The translations under genes and the position numbers were made by a program. Below, piece by piece: positions 7,271-15,670 of a stretch of 64,000 bases of DNA. The notes beneath the pieces are model-generated. The model was given only the letters and a program-made list of their open reading frames with translations, ran no database searches and was not told the DNA's origin. The DNA is from Intrasporangium calvum DSM 43043 (GTDB lineage Bacteria > Actinomycetota > Actinomycetes > Actinomycetales > Dermatophilaceae): positions 2,852,001-2,916,000 of the forward strand of contig NC_014830.1 in NCBI RefSeq assembly GCF_000184685.1, read 5' to 3'. Position 1 is the stretch's first letter. Each line of letters opens with the position of its first letter.

Positions 7271-9412
7271 CTACGCCTCCGTGAGTTCGGCTGCGGCAGA
7301 GCGGTTCTGGAGCACTTCTTCCGGGTCCGCCCCACCGAGGAGAGCGAGGATGTCGGACCCGTATTGTCCGAGTTTGCGCGCGCCCACCCCGCTGATGGTC
7401 GACAGCGCTGGCTCGTCGGCCGGTTCGCGCTCGGCGATCGCCGTCAGGGTCGCGTCGGTGAAGACGACGAAGGCCGGGACACCTGCCTCCCGTGCGACGC
7501 CGAGCCGCCAGGCGCGCAGCCGCTCGAAGAGGGCCTCGTCGTAGGTCGGTGGGCAGTCATCGCACCGCCCAGTCTTGCGGTGCGCGGCGCTCGTGAGGAC
7601 GACGCCGCAACCGCGGCAGGTCACGACGGCGGCAACCTTGGGCCCACGCGTCCGAGCGCGGGCGGTCGTCACGGCCCGGGCCCCGCTTCCGAGGATGCCC
7701 TCGGCCGGCCCGAGGAAGCGCGACACCCGGCGGGTCGGGCGCCCGCCGGGGTTGCGCGCCGCCGCCCAGGACAGGAACAGCTGCCGCCGCGCTCGGGTGA
7801 CGCCGACATAGAGCAGGCGACGCTCCTCGTTCACCGCGTCGGCTCCCTCGGCCAAGGAAATCGGAATCAGTCCGTCGGAGGCGCCGACGAGGAAGACGGT
7901 GTCCCACTCGAGTCCCTTGGCGGCATGGAGACTGGCCAGGGTGACGCCTTGGACCGCCGGCGCGTGCTGCTCGGACGCGCGCCGGTCGAGCTCGCTGACC
8001 AGCTCCGGGAGCCGGGCGTCCGGGGCGGTTGCAGCCAGGTCGTCGGCCAACCCGGCGAGAGCGTTCAGCGACTCCCACCGTTCCCGGGTCGCACCACCGC
8101 TCGTCGGCGGCTCGGGGGCCCAGCCGGCGCCCGAGATCACGTCACGGGTGATGTGGCCGAGGGGCTTGCTCCCGTCGTCGCTCCGCGCCGCGCCGCGCAG
8201 CAGGAGGATGGCGTCGCGGACCTCCCTCCGAGCGAAGAACCGCTCGCCTCCCCTGACGAGGTAGGGCACGCCGGAGCCGGCGAGGGCCGACTCGATGGCC
8301 TGGGACTGGCCGTTCGTCCGGAAGAGCACGGCGATCTCGGCTGCAGCGTGGCCACCCCCGATCAGCTTGGCGATCCGCTCCGCCACCGCGGCCGCCTCCG
8401 CGGGGTCGTCGGAGTGCTCGAGGAGCACCGGGGCCGGCCCCGGCTCCCCTTGCGCGGTGAGGGCGACCGAGGCCGTCCGACCGCCGGCAGGTCCGGACGC
8501 GATGACGGCGTTGGCAAGCTGGATGATCTGGGGCGACGAGCGGTAGTTCCGGACGAGCCGAACGGTCCTGGCGCCGGGGAACCGCGACGGGAAGCGGAGC
8601 AGGTGCTCGGGGGACGCGCCCGTGAAGGAGTAGATCGTCTGGGCCGGGTCGCCGACCACGGTCACGTCGTCGCGCCCGCCGAGCCAGAGGTCGAGAAGCC
8701 GCTGCTGGAGCGCGTTGACGTCCTGGTACTCGTCGACGACGAACTGCCGGTACTGGCCCCGGACCGTCCGTGCGATGTCGTCCCGGTCCTCGAGCACACC
8801 CACGGTGAGGAGCAGCACGTCCTCGAAGTCGATGACGCCCCGGGTGGCCTTCACGTCCTCGTAGGCCTCCAGCAGGCGAGCCATGGCGGTGAGGTCGAGA
8901 CCGGGCGGTTCCCGGTGCGCCGCGCGCGCCGCGGCGGAGTAGGACTGGGGCGTGAGGAGGTTGACCTTGGACCACTCGATCTCGGACGCGAGGTCGCGGA
9001 TCGCCGTCCGGTCGAACTGGAGGCGAAGGCGGCTCGCGGCCTCTGCCACCGCCGGCGCCTTCACACTCATCACCTCAGGTGCCGCTCCCCCGATGGCCTG
9101 GGGCCAGAAGTAGTGCAGCTGCCTGAGAGCGGCCGCGTGAAAGGTCCGAGCCTGCACGCCCTGCACCCCGAGCGCCCGCAGGCGGGTCCTCATCTCCCCG
9201 GCGGCGCGGGCCGTGAAGGTCACCGCGAGGATCCGTTGCGGTTGCTGCACGCCGGAGTGGACGGCGTAGGCGATCCGGTGCGTGATGGCGCGGGTCTTGC
9301 CGGTGCCCGCGCCGGCCAGGACACAGAGCGGCCCCGGAGGCGCCGAGGCGACCTCACGCTGCTCGGGGTCGAGCCGTTCGAGAATGTCGTCCGGGTGAAG
9401 TGCGGCGGACAG
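7271..9412 (-). CDS. uvrD2: UvrD2-type DNA helicase, probable CTG start
   Basis: SF1A helicase of 713 aa: Walker A GAGTGKT at 34-40, motif Ia AVTFTARAAGEM, Walker B with VVDEYQDVN, VVGDPAQTIYSFTGA, and TLASLHAAKGLEWD and VGVTRARRQL near the end of the motor. The C-terminus has a four-Cys element (CRGC...CDDC) and an HRDC domain, the mycobacterial UvrD2 layout. There is no in-frame ATG, GTG or TTG before Walker A. CTG at 9412 follows AGGAG by six bases, so it is the likely start. An in-frame TGA (at about 9452) separates this frame from an upstream ATG. Divergent from the mycoredoxin gene. Confidence 0.85.
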   Translation of the reverse strand: MSAALHPDDILERLDPEQREVASAPPGPLCVLAGAGTGKTRAITHRIAYAVHSGVQQPQRILAVTFTARAAGEMRTRLRALGVQGVQARTFHAAALRQLHYFWPQAIGGAAPEVMSVKAPAVAEAASRLRLQFDRTAIRDLASEIEWSKVNLLTPQSYSAAARAAHREPPGLDLTAMARLLEAYEDVKATRGVIDFEDVLLLTVGVLEDRDDIARTVRGQYRQFVVDEYQDVNALQQRLLDLWLGGRDDVTVVGDPAQTIYSFTGASPEHLLRFPSRFPGARTVRLVRNYRSSPQIIQLANAVIASGPAGGRTASVALTAQGEPGPAPVLLEHSDDPAEAAAVAERIAKLIGGGHAAAEIAVLFRTNGQSQAIESALAGSGVPYLVRGGERFFARREVRDAILLLRGAARSDDGSKPLGHITRDVISGAGWAPEPPTSGGATRERWESLNALAGLADDLAATAPDARLPELVSELDRRASEQHAPAVQGVTLASLHAAKGLEWDTVFLVGASDGLIPISLAEGADAVNEERRLLYVGVTRARRQLFLSWAAARNPGGRPTRRVSRFLGPAEGILGSGARAVTTARARTRGPKVAAVVTCRGCGVVLTSAAHRKTGRCDDCPPTYDEALFERLRAWRLGVAREAGVPAFVVFTDATLTAIAEREPADEPALSTISGVGARKLGQYGSDILALLGGADPEEVLQNRSAAAELTEA

Positions 9413-9576
9413 CGGTCGCTCCTGGTGGCTCTGCGGCGGGTAGGGGAATATTCAACGGCCCCCCGGCAGTTCCCTGTGCCGGGTGGCTTCAGCCATCCTC
9501 GCACCGAAGCCTGACGCTCTGACGATCTGACGGCTGCACCCTGGCCGCCCCATCTCAGCCCACTCACGGAGAGACC

Positions 9577-9846
9577 ATGCCGAACGCGACGCCGCTCAAG
9601 CCCGAACCAGGCACCATCACGATGTTCACGACGAGCTGGTGCGGCTACTGCGTGCGGCTGAAGAGCCAGCTCGAGCGCGAAGGGCTCGCCTACACCGAGG
9701 TCAACCTCGAGGACCAGCCGGAGCACATCGACTTCGTGGAGCACGTGAACGGCGGGAACCGGACGGTCCCGACGGTGCTCTTCCCTGATGGCAGCGCCGC
9801 CACGAACCCGACGCTCGCCGAGGTCAAGGCCCGGCTCAGCGCCTGA
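9577..9846 (+). CDS. mrx1: Mycoredoxin (glutaredoxin-like)
   Basis: An 89-aa thioredoxin fold with the redox pair CGYC at about residues 22-25 (TTSWCGYCVRLK) and the cis-Pro TVPTVLFPDG. In actinobacteria such proteins reduce mycothiol mixed disulfides. The ATG has GGAGAG upstream. The 164 bp to uvrD2 is the shared promoter region. Its 3' end overlaps the convergent nudC by 11 bases. The order uvrD2-mrx1-nudC equals Rv3198c-Rv3198A-Rv3199c. Confidence 0.9.
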   Translation: MPNATPLKPEPGTITMFTTSWCGYCVRLKSQLEREGLAYTEVNLEDQPEHIDFVEHVNGGNRTVPTVLFPDGSAATNPTLAEVKARLSA

Positions 9847-10819
9847 CGTCGACCGCCTCCTCGATCGTCTCGCCGAGCCAGTGCTCGATGATCCGCTTCG
9901 CGATGGAGATCCCGAAGGGGGCGCGGATGGTCCCCGACCGAAGAGCGGCCCGATACTCGTCCCGGGTGACCCACAGGGCCTCGCTCACCTCGTTGGGGTC
10001 GATGTCGAGGTCCGTGCTGAGCGCCCGCGCGGTGAACCCGATCATCACCGATGACGGGAAGGGCCAGGGCTGGTTGCCGAGGTAGCGGACGTCGGTGACC
10101 TCGAGGCCCACTTCCTCGGCCACCTCGCGAGCCACGGCTGCCTCGAACGACTCTCCGGGCTCCACAAAGCCGGCCAGGACCGAGAAGCGTCCCTCCGGCC
10201 ACTGCGGTCCGCGCCCGAGCAAGAGTCGATCGCTGTCATCGACGACCGCCATGATGACGGCAGCGTCGGTCCTCGGATAGTGCTCGCTCCCGTCGTTCGG
10301 GCAGACCCGGAGCCAACCTCCTTGTGCCGGCGCCGTCGCTGCACCGCAGCGGGAGCAGTGGGTGTGGGTGCCGTGCCAGTTCGCCAGAGCCAGGACCGTC
10401 GTGAAGAGGCTCGCATCGTCGTCGTCGAGCCCCGCCCCGGCCTGGCGCAGGGTGAGCCAGCCGCCTTCGTCGGACCCGGTTGAGCCGGGTGGCGCCAGCT
10501 CGGGCGACCCCTCCGGCGGGTGAGCCACCCCGACATGGGCGCGACCCTCCCGATCCCGTCCCGCGAAGATGACGACACCCTCGAGGTCCTCCTGCTGGGG
10601 GGACCGGAGCCGGAGTCGCAGGAGACGGCCTCCAGAGCCAGCGCCCCCGGGACCCACCGTCTCGACGAGTGCCCGGTCGCCCCTCAGCTCGAGCACGAGA
10701 GTCAGCGGATCCGCCAGCAGCCGATCGACCAGCCGCTCCTCCGTACGCTCGTGCCCGGACCGGTCGAGCGTCGCGGCGGACAGGGCGACGTCGGACAGGA
10801 TGTCTCTGCTTCGGACCAC
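9836..10819 (-). CDS. nudC: NAD+ diphosphatase (NADH pyrophosphatase)
   Basis: A 327-aa NudC: N-terminal domain, a zinc-ribbon region (HCSRCG near residue 155, CPNDGSEHYPR near 175), Nudix box GFVEPGESFEAAVAREVAEEVGLEV (~215-240) and the NADH-specific NQPWPFPSSVM (~252). It hydrolyses NAD(H) to NMN(H) and AMP and in bacteria can remove NAD caps from RNA. Only three Cys of the usual four-Cys ribbon are obvious. GTG start at 10819. Confidence 0.92.
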   Translation of the reverse strand: MVRSRDILSDVALSAATLDRSGHERTEERLVDRLLADPLTLVLELRGDRALVETVGPGGAGSGGRLLRLRLRSPQQEDLEGVVIFAGRDREGRAHVGVAHPPEGSPELAPPGSTGSDEGGWLTLRQAGAGLDDDDASLFTTVLALANWHGTHTHCSRCGAATAPAQGGWLRVCPNDGSEHYPRTDAAVIMAVVDDSDRLLLGRGPQWPEGRFSVLAGFVEPGESFEAAVAREVAEEVGLEVTDVRYLGNQPWPFPSSVMIGFTARALSTDLDIDPNEVSEALWVTRDEYRAALRSGTIRAPFGISIAKRIIEHWLGETIEEAVDVRR

Positions 10820-10899
10820 TTCGTCACCCTACGGGGGCTGGGCCGGGCACGCCCCGGAGCCTCCCACCATCGGCCGGGCGCTCACCTTACGGTGGGAGC

Positions 10900-12090
10900 G
10901 TGACCCGAAGCCCGCTCGTCCTCGCCGCGCTCGCGAGCGCTGCCGTGCCGGGTCTCGACCCCGTCTCCGTCGAAGGAGTACCCACCAGCGCCGGTGGGTC
11001 GTTCGACATCGCCTTCGTGACCGACCAGCAGGAGCGCCGCTGGGTGATCAAGGCTCCGGTGACCCACGGCGCCGGCGCCGAGCTCGAGGCGGTGGCCACC
11101 CTGGGCCCGCTCCTCGCTCGACGGCTGGAGCTCGCCATGCCGCTGGTCCGGGGAAGCGTGACCGTCCCCGAGGGCAGGGCGATCGTCTACCTCCGCCTGC
11201 CGGGACGCCCGCTCGACTTCCGTGTCCTGCCGCCCGGCGGTCTCGCCTCCGCCCTGGGCAGGGCTCTCGGACATCTCCACAACATCGAGACCGCCGTGTT
11301 CGACGAGGCTGGCCGGCCGTCCTACGACGCGGAGGCGCACCGTCGCCGGCAGCTCTCCGAGCTCGACCGGGCGGCGGCCACGGGACACGTCCCCACCAAC
11401 CTGTTGACGCGCTGGGAGCAGCGACTCGAGGACATCTCCCTCTGGCGGTTCGCACCGACGGCGGTCCATGGCTCGTTCGTCGGCGACAACGTGCTGGCTT
11501 CCTTCGAGGACGACGACGACCGGGAGTCGGGAGAGGTCCGTGGCGTGCTGGGCTGGGAGGAGTCGCGCGTCGGCGACCCTGCGGACGACTTCGCCGACCT
11601 CGTGCGCCTTGCTCCCGCGGCGGCTGTCGACGACGTGCTCCGCGCCTACGCCCAGTCGCGGGTCGAGCAGCCCGACGGCAACCTCCTGGCGCGCGCACAC
11701 CTCGCCGCCGAGATGACCCCGATGCGCACCCTGCTCCGAGCCCTCGTCGGTGGTGCCCGGGAGGTCGTGGACCAGGCAGCGGCGTCGCTGCGTGAGCTGG
11801 ACGAGCAGATCACGGTGGCGGATGAACAGCGCGCGCTCGAAGCGGAGATGACCTCGCAGCCGTGGTCACCGGCTGCCTCCCCGGTGCCGGAGCCGGACTG
11901 GGATGCCACCCAGCCGCACCGGATGTTCCCCGACCAGTCGGCCACCCAGGCCATCGGCGAGACCCTCGACCGCCACGGTGACGAAGCCGGCCGACTGCAG
12001 CCCGACGAGGACGCGCCCGCGGGCCGTGACGAAGGCCTCCCCCAGCGCCCCGAGGACGGCCAGCCGATCCCGACGAGGCCCTCAGACTGA
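10900..12090 (+). CDS. Aminoglycoside-phosphotransferase-fold protein, probably degenerate
   Basis: A 396-aa APH/choline-kinase-like protein starting at GTG 10900. The nucleotide-binding lobe (RRWVIKAPV near residue 48) looks intact, but the catalytic loop reads VHGSFVGDNVL where active members have HGD, and the metal motif reads GVLGWEESRVGDPADDFADLV where D(W/F/L) is expected. Both catalytic acids therefore seem lost or moved, so it may be a pseudokinase. The last ~80 residues are acidic and disordered. It lies between nudC and adnB. Confidence 0.7.
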   Translation: MTRSPLVLAALASAAVPGLDPVSVEGVPTSAGGSFDIAFVTDQQERRWVIKAPVTHGAGAELEAVATLGPLLARRLELAMPLVRGSVTVPEGRAIVYLRLPGRPLDFRVLPPGGLASALGRALGHLHNIETAVFDEAGRPSYDAEAHRRRQLSELDRAAATGHVPTNLLTRWEQRLEDISLWRFAPTAVHGSFVGDNVLASFEDDDDRESGEVRGVLGWEESRVGDPADDFADLVRLAPAAAVDDVLRAYAQSRVEQPDGNLLARAHLAAEMTPMRTLLRALVGGAREVVDQAAASLRELDEQITVADEQRALEAEMTSQPWSPAASPVPEPDWDATQPHRMFPDQSATQAIGETLDRHGDEAGRLQPDEDAPAGRDEGLPQRPEDGQPIPTRPSD

Positions 12091-12109
12091 CATCGTCCCC
12101 TCTGGCGGC

Positions 12110-15100
12110 TCAGTCCGGGATGGTCGACAGCATCGCCGTCAGGGCCGCCTGGTCCGGCACGTTTGGCCGGACGGTGACGCCCTCGGACGCGTAGTAGAAG
12201 GCGGCGTCGACGAGAGCGGGGTCGGCGCCGCGCAGCCGTGCGAAGGCCAGCGCGTAGGCAGCCAGCTGGAGCGCCCTCACCTCGGCCTCGCGCCCGGACG
12301 GCCGCGCCCCCGTCTTCCAGTCGACGACCGTCCACCCACCGTCGTCCCGAGGGAAGACGGCGTCGATGCGGCCGCGAACCGCGATCCCGTCGACCATCGT
12401 CTCGATGGCCAGCTCGATCTCCTCCGGAACCCGGTCGGCCCATTCGCTGGCCAGGAAGTTCGCTCGCATGCGGTCGAGGTCCCCGTCCGAGCCGGCCTCC
12501 TCGTCGGCGCTGCCGGGGAGGTCCCACAGGTCGACGATCGCCGCACGCGAGAAGTGTTCCTCGACCCAGGCGTGGAAAGCAGTCCCCTGCCGTGCGGCCA
12601 CGGCGGGCGGCTCGGGCATCGGACGCCGCAGCCGCAGCGCGAACGCCTCTGGATCGCGGGCGAAGGCGACGACCTCTGATGCCGACAGGTGCCGCGGCAC
12701 GTTGACGACGGGTTCGTCGCGTACCCCGCGCAGCGCGCGCTCCGCGAGGAGCAGCCGCAGGTCGTCGGCCCGGGCGTCCCGCGACAGGTCCGGGGGCCCG
12801 ACCGCCGCGAGCGCCCGGAGCCGCTCGGGGACGGTGCCGAGGAGCTCTCGCCGATGCCGAAGGGGATCGTGCGGCCAGCTCGCCGAGATCGGCTCGGTCA
12901 GGTGGGGGTTCGCGGGCGCGGTCGCCTTGCCGTTCTTGATGACCGGCGCCGGGGCCGGATGCCAGTGCTCGACCGAGACCGTCCCGGCGAAGCCGCTCTT
13001 GATGTCGAGGAGGAACCGCGAGGGCACCGACAGCGTCTTCTTGCCGACGCCCCACAGGTGGGTGGAGAGGAGCAGGTCGGTGCGGGCCCGGGTGACGGCG
13101 ACGTAAGCGAGCCGGCGCTCCTCGGCGATGGCATGCCGGCCCCCCTCGAGGGCAAAGGCCTCGATCGCGGCGCCGAGAGCCTTGCGGTCGGTGCAGGCAC
13201 GCCAGTCGAGCCGAGGGAGGCCGTCGCGGTCGCCACGCAGGTCGTAGGGAAGGGAGTCCAGCCCGATGAGCCAGCCCTTGTCCTTCGGGGTTCCGGAGCA
13301 GCCGTACTCGACCGGGGTGTCCGCGTCGGCTGCCTCCCCGACCGGATCGAGTGGAGCGACGGACGTCGAGCTGTGGTCCGGGAAGGCGCCCTCGACGAGG
13401 CCTGGGACCGCGACGACGTCCCATTCGAGCCCCTTGGCCGCGTGCACCGTGAGGACCTGGACGGCGTCACTGTCGGACTCGACGGTCCCGGCGTCGAGCC
13501 CCCGCTCCTGCTCGCGGGCTGCCTCGAGCCAGGCGAGGAACCCGGCGAGCGTGGGGCGGTCCGAGCTCATGGCGTAGCGCGCGGCGACGTCGGCGAAGGC
13601 GTCGAGGTGCACGCGGGCCGTCGAAGCCGTGTGCTCCGGACGCGAGAGGACCTCGATGTCGAGTCCGACGGCGGTCTCGGCCTCCGCGACCATGTCGACG
13701 AGCGGCAGGGCCGTGAGTCCGCGTAGCCGTCGCACCACGTCCGCGAGTGACTGGAGGCGGCGCCGCGCCTCGTCGCTGAGCTGGGACCCGCGGAACCCGC
13801 GCCAGCCAGCCGGGGGCAGCTCATCCAGCGCCTCGACGAGCGTCGCACCGTCGGCGCTGTCGGCAGCGAGGTCGGACGTCCGTACTGAGTCGTCAGACGT
13901 CCGTACTGAGTCGTCGGGCAGGTCGTGACCCGGACGCCCGGAGAACGGGCCGGCGTCGTGGCCGTCTCTCTCGATGGGCAGGACCCCCTGGGCGGCGCTC
14001 CCGGCGTGGCCCGGCCGCCACGGCCGGGAGTGGAGCTCCTTGGCCCAAGCCCAGAAGGCGTCGAGGTCGGCCGCACCGAGCCGCACGACGGGCCCGGTGA
14101 GCAGCCGCATCAGCTGGTCCCCGCGCGTGGGGTCCTGCACGACCCACAGCAGGGCCACGAGATCACTGACCTCGGGCGTGCTGAGCAGCCCGCCCAGGCC
14201 GACGACCTCGACGGGCAGCCCGGCCTCGCGGAGCGCCTCCATCACGAGGGGGAAGGAGGAACGCCGCCGGCAGAGGACCGCCGCGGAACGGCCGGTGCGC
14301 CGACCGCTCGGCGACCGCCATCGCGCGGCGATCCAGGTGGCGACGTGCTCGGCCTCCTGCTGGGCAGTCTCGCGCCGTGCGATGCTGATCGTCCCGGCCC
14401 CGGCCCCCGGGCGGGGCCGCAACGGTTGGACGTGCGCGGTGGCGAGCGGTGCTGCCGTGACGTTGGCCGCGGCGAGGATCAGCTCGTCGTTGCGCCAGCT
14501 CGTCGACAGGGGCAGGACATCGGCCGGGCCGTGCCGGTCGGCGAACTCGGCCGGGAAGCGGAGCAGCGTCGTCGCGCTGGCCCCGCGCCAGCCGTAGATC
14601 GACTGGTTGGGGTCGCCGACGGCAGTCAGCGCGACCGGGGCGTCCGGGGCGTGCGAAGGGTCCGAGGCGTCCGAGGCGTCCGAGGCGTCCGAGGCGTCCG
14701 AGGCGTCCGAGGCGTCCGAGGCGTCCGAGGCGTCATGGAAGAGCGAGCGGAGCAGGGCGAGCTGTGCCTCCGACGTGTCCTGGAACTCGTCGAGGAGCAC
14801 CGCACGGAACCGCTCCCGCTCGATCGCCCCGACCGCGGGCACCGAGCCGGCCACGCGCGCCGCCAGGGCGACCTGGTCGGCGAAGTCGAGCGACTCGCGC
14901 TCGCGCTTCAGCGCCACGAAGGCCTGAACGATCGGCAGGATCGCCCGACGCTCGCGCAGCACCCCGAGCATCTCCTTGGCCGGGATCAGGGTGCCCCGCC
15001 CGTCGCCGTCGGGGAGCAGCTCCAGCGCGGCGATCACCTCGTCCAAGTGGTCGGTGACCTCAGTCGGTGCGCGGACGTGCTCAGCCATCTCGCCGGCCAA

Positions 15101-15670
15101 CGACATGACGGCCTCGATGACCGTCGACTCGGCCTTGGTCACCCCGTCCATCGGCCCGTCCCAGCGGGAGACCGCCTCGGCCGCGAGCTGCCATGCGCCA
15201 GCCTCGGTGAGGACGCGGAACTCCGGCTCGATTCCCAGACGGAGCGCGTGCTCGCGGACGAGCCGGCCCGCGTAGGAGTGGTAGGTCGACACGGTGGGCG
15301 TTCCCCCGAGGACCTCGGCACCTCCCCCGTCGTCCTCCGGCGGGCTCCACACTCCGGCTCGCACCAACCCGCGGAGCCGCTTGGCGATGCGTTGCGAGAG
15401 CTCGGCCGCCGCCTTGCGGGTAAAGGTCAGCCCGAGCACCTGGTCGGGCGCCACCAGCCCGTTGGCGACGAGCCAGACGACCCGGGCGGCCATCGTCTCG
15501 GTCTTGCCCGAGCCGGCCCCCGCGACGACGAGCAGGGGACGGGGGCCTGCCTCGACCACGGCGGCCTGCTCGTCCGTCGGGGGCGGCAGGTCGAGGGCGC
15601 GCGCGATGTCAAGTGCCGAGAACCGCGCTCCCGACGAGGCGGGTGCGGCTCGCTCGGTCGTCGTCGTCAC
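12110..15670 (-). CDS. adnB: AdnB-type helicase-nuclease subunit
   Basis: An 1186-aa UvrD-like motor plus RecB-family nuclease. Walker A is AGAGSGKTE near residue 50, with LGLTFTRKAAAEL, LLDEFQDTSEAQ, VGDPNQSIYGWRGAS and VLTVHAAKGLEWD. The nuclease motifs are at the C-terminus: GTAFHAWVEEHF, RGRIDAVFPRDDGGWTVVDWKTG and QLAAYALA. AdnAB resects double-strand breaks in actinobacteria; AdnB carries the leading motor. The start overlaps adnA's stop. Two tandem duplications lie in the gene, at 13875-13916 (21-bp unit) and 14661-14733 (9-bp unit, giving Asp-Ala-Ser repeats beside VGDPNQ). Confidence 0.9.
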   Translation of the reverse strand: MTTTTERAAPASSGARFSALDIARALDLPPPTDEQAAVVEAGPRPLLVVAGAGSGKTETMAARVVWLVANGLVAPDQVLGLTFTRKAAAELSQRIAKRLRGLVRAGVWSPPEDDGGGAEVLGGTPTVSTYHSYAGRLVREHALRLGIEPEFRVLTEAGAWQLAAEAVSRWDGPMDGVTKAESTVIEAVMSLAGEMAEHVRAPTEVTDHLDEVIAALELLPDGDGRGTLIPAKEMLGVLRERRAILPIVQAFVALKRERESLDFADQVALAARVAGSVPAVGAIERERFRAVLLDEFQDTSEAQLALLRSLFHDASDASDASDASDASDASDASDASDPSHAPDAPVALTAVGDPNQSIYGWRGASATTLLRFPAEFADRHGPADVLPLSTSWRNDELILAAANVTAAPLATAHVQPLRPRPGAGAGTISIARRETAQQEAEHVATWIAARWRSPSGRRTGRSAAVLCRRRSSFPLVMEALREAGLPVEVVGLGGLLSTPEVSDLVALLWVVQDPTRGDQLMRLLTGPVVRLGAADLDAFWAWAKELHSRPWRPGHAGSAAQGVLPIERDGHDAGPFSGRPGHDLPDDSVRTSDDSVRTSDLAADSADGATLVEALDELPPAGWRGFRGSQLSDEARRRLQSLADVVRRLRGLTALPLVDMVAEAETAVGLDIEVLSRPEHTASTARVHLDAFADVAARYAMSSDRPTLAGFLAWLEAAREQERGLDAGTVESDSDAVQVLTVHAAKGLEWDVVAVPGLVEGAFPDHSSTSVAPLDPVGEAADADTPVEYGCSGTPKDKGWLIGLDSLPYDLRGDRDGLPRLDWRACTDRKALGAAIEAFALEGGRHAIAEERRLAYVAVTRARTDLLLSTHLWGVGKKTLSVPSRFLLDIKSGFAGTVSVEHWHPAPAPVIKNGKATAPANPHLTEPISASWPHDPLRHRRELLGTVPERLRALAAVGPPDLSRDARADDLRLLLAERALRGVRDEPVVNVPRHLSASEVVAFARDPEAFALRLRRPMPEPPAVAARQGTAFHAWVEEHFSRAAIVDLWDLPGSADEEAGSDGDLDRMRANFLASEWADRVPEEIELAIETMVDGIAVRGRIDAVFPRDDGGWTVVDWKTGARPSGREAEVRALQLAAYALAFARLRGADPALVDAAFYYASEGVTVRPNVPDQAALTAMLSTIPD
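13875..13916. repeat. Tandem duplication, 2 x 21 bp, inside adnB
   Basis: Two identical units except the last base, giving DDSVRTS twice in a linker of AdnB. The length is a multiple of three, so the frame is kept. Confidence 0.85.
14661..14733. repeat. 9-bp minisatellite inside adnB
   Basis: Seven full GCGTCCGAG units plus partial units at both ends. On the coding strand it encodes seven Asp-Ala-Ser tripeptides between LLRSLFH and the helicase motif VGDPNQ. Copy number could change by slippage without a frameshift. Confidence 0.9.
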
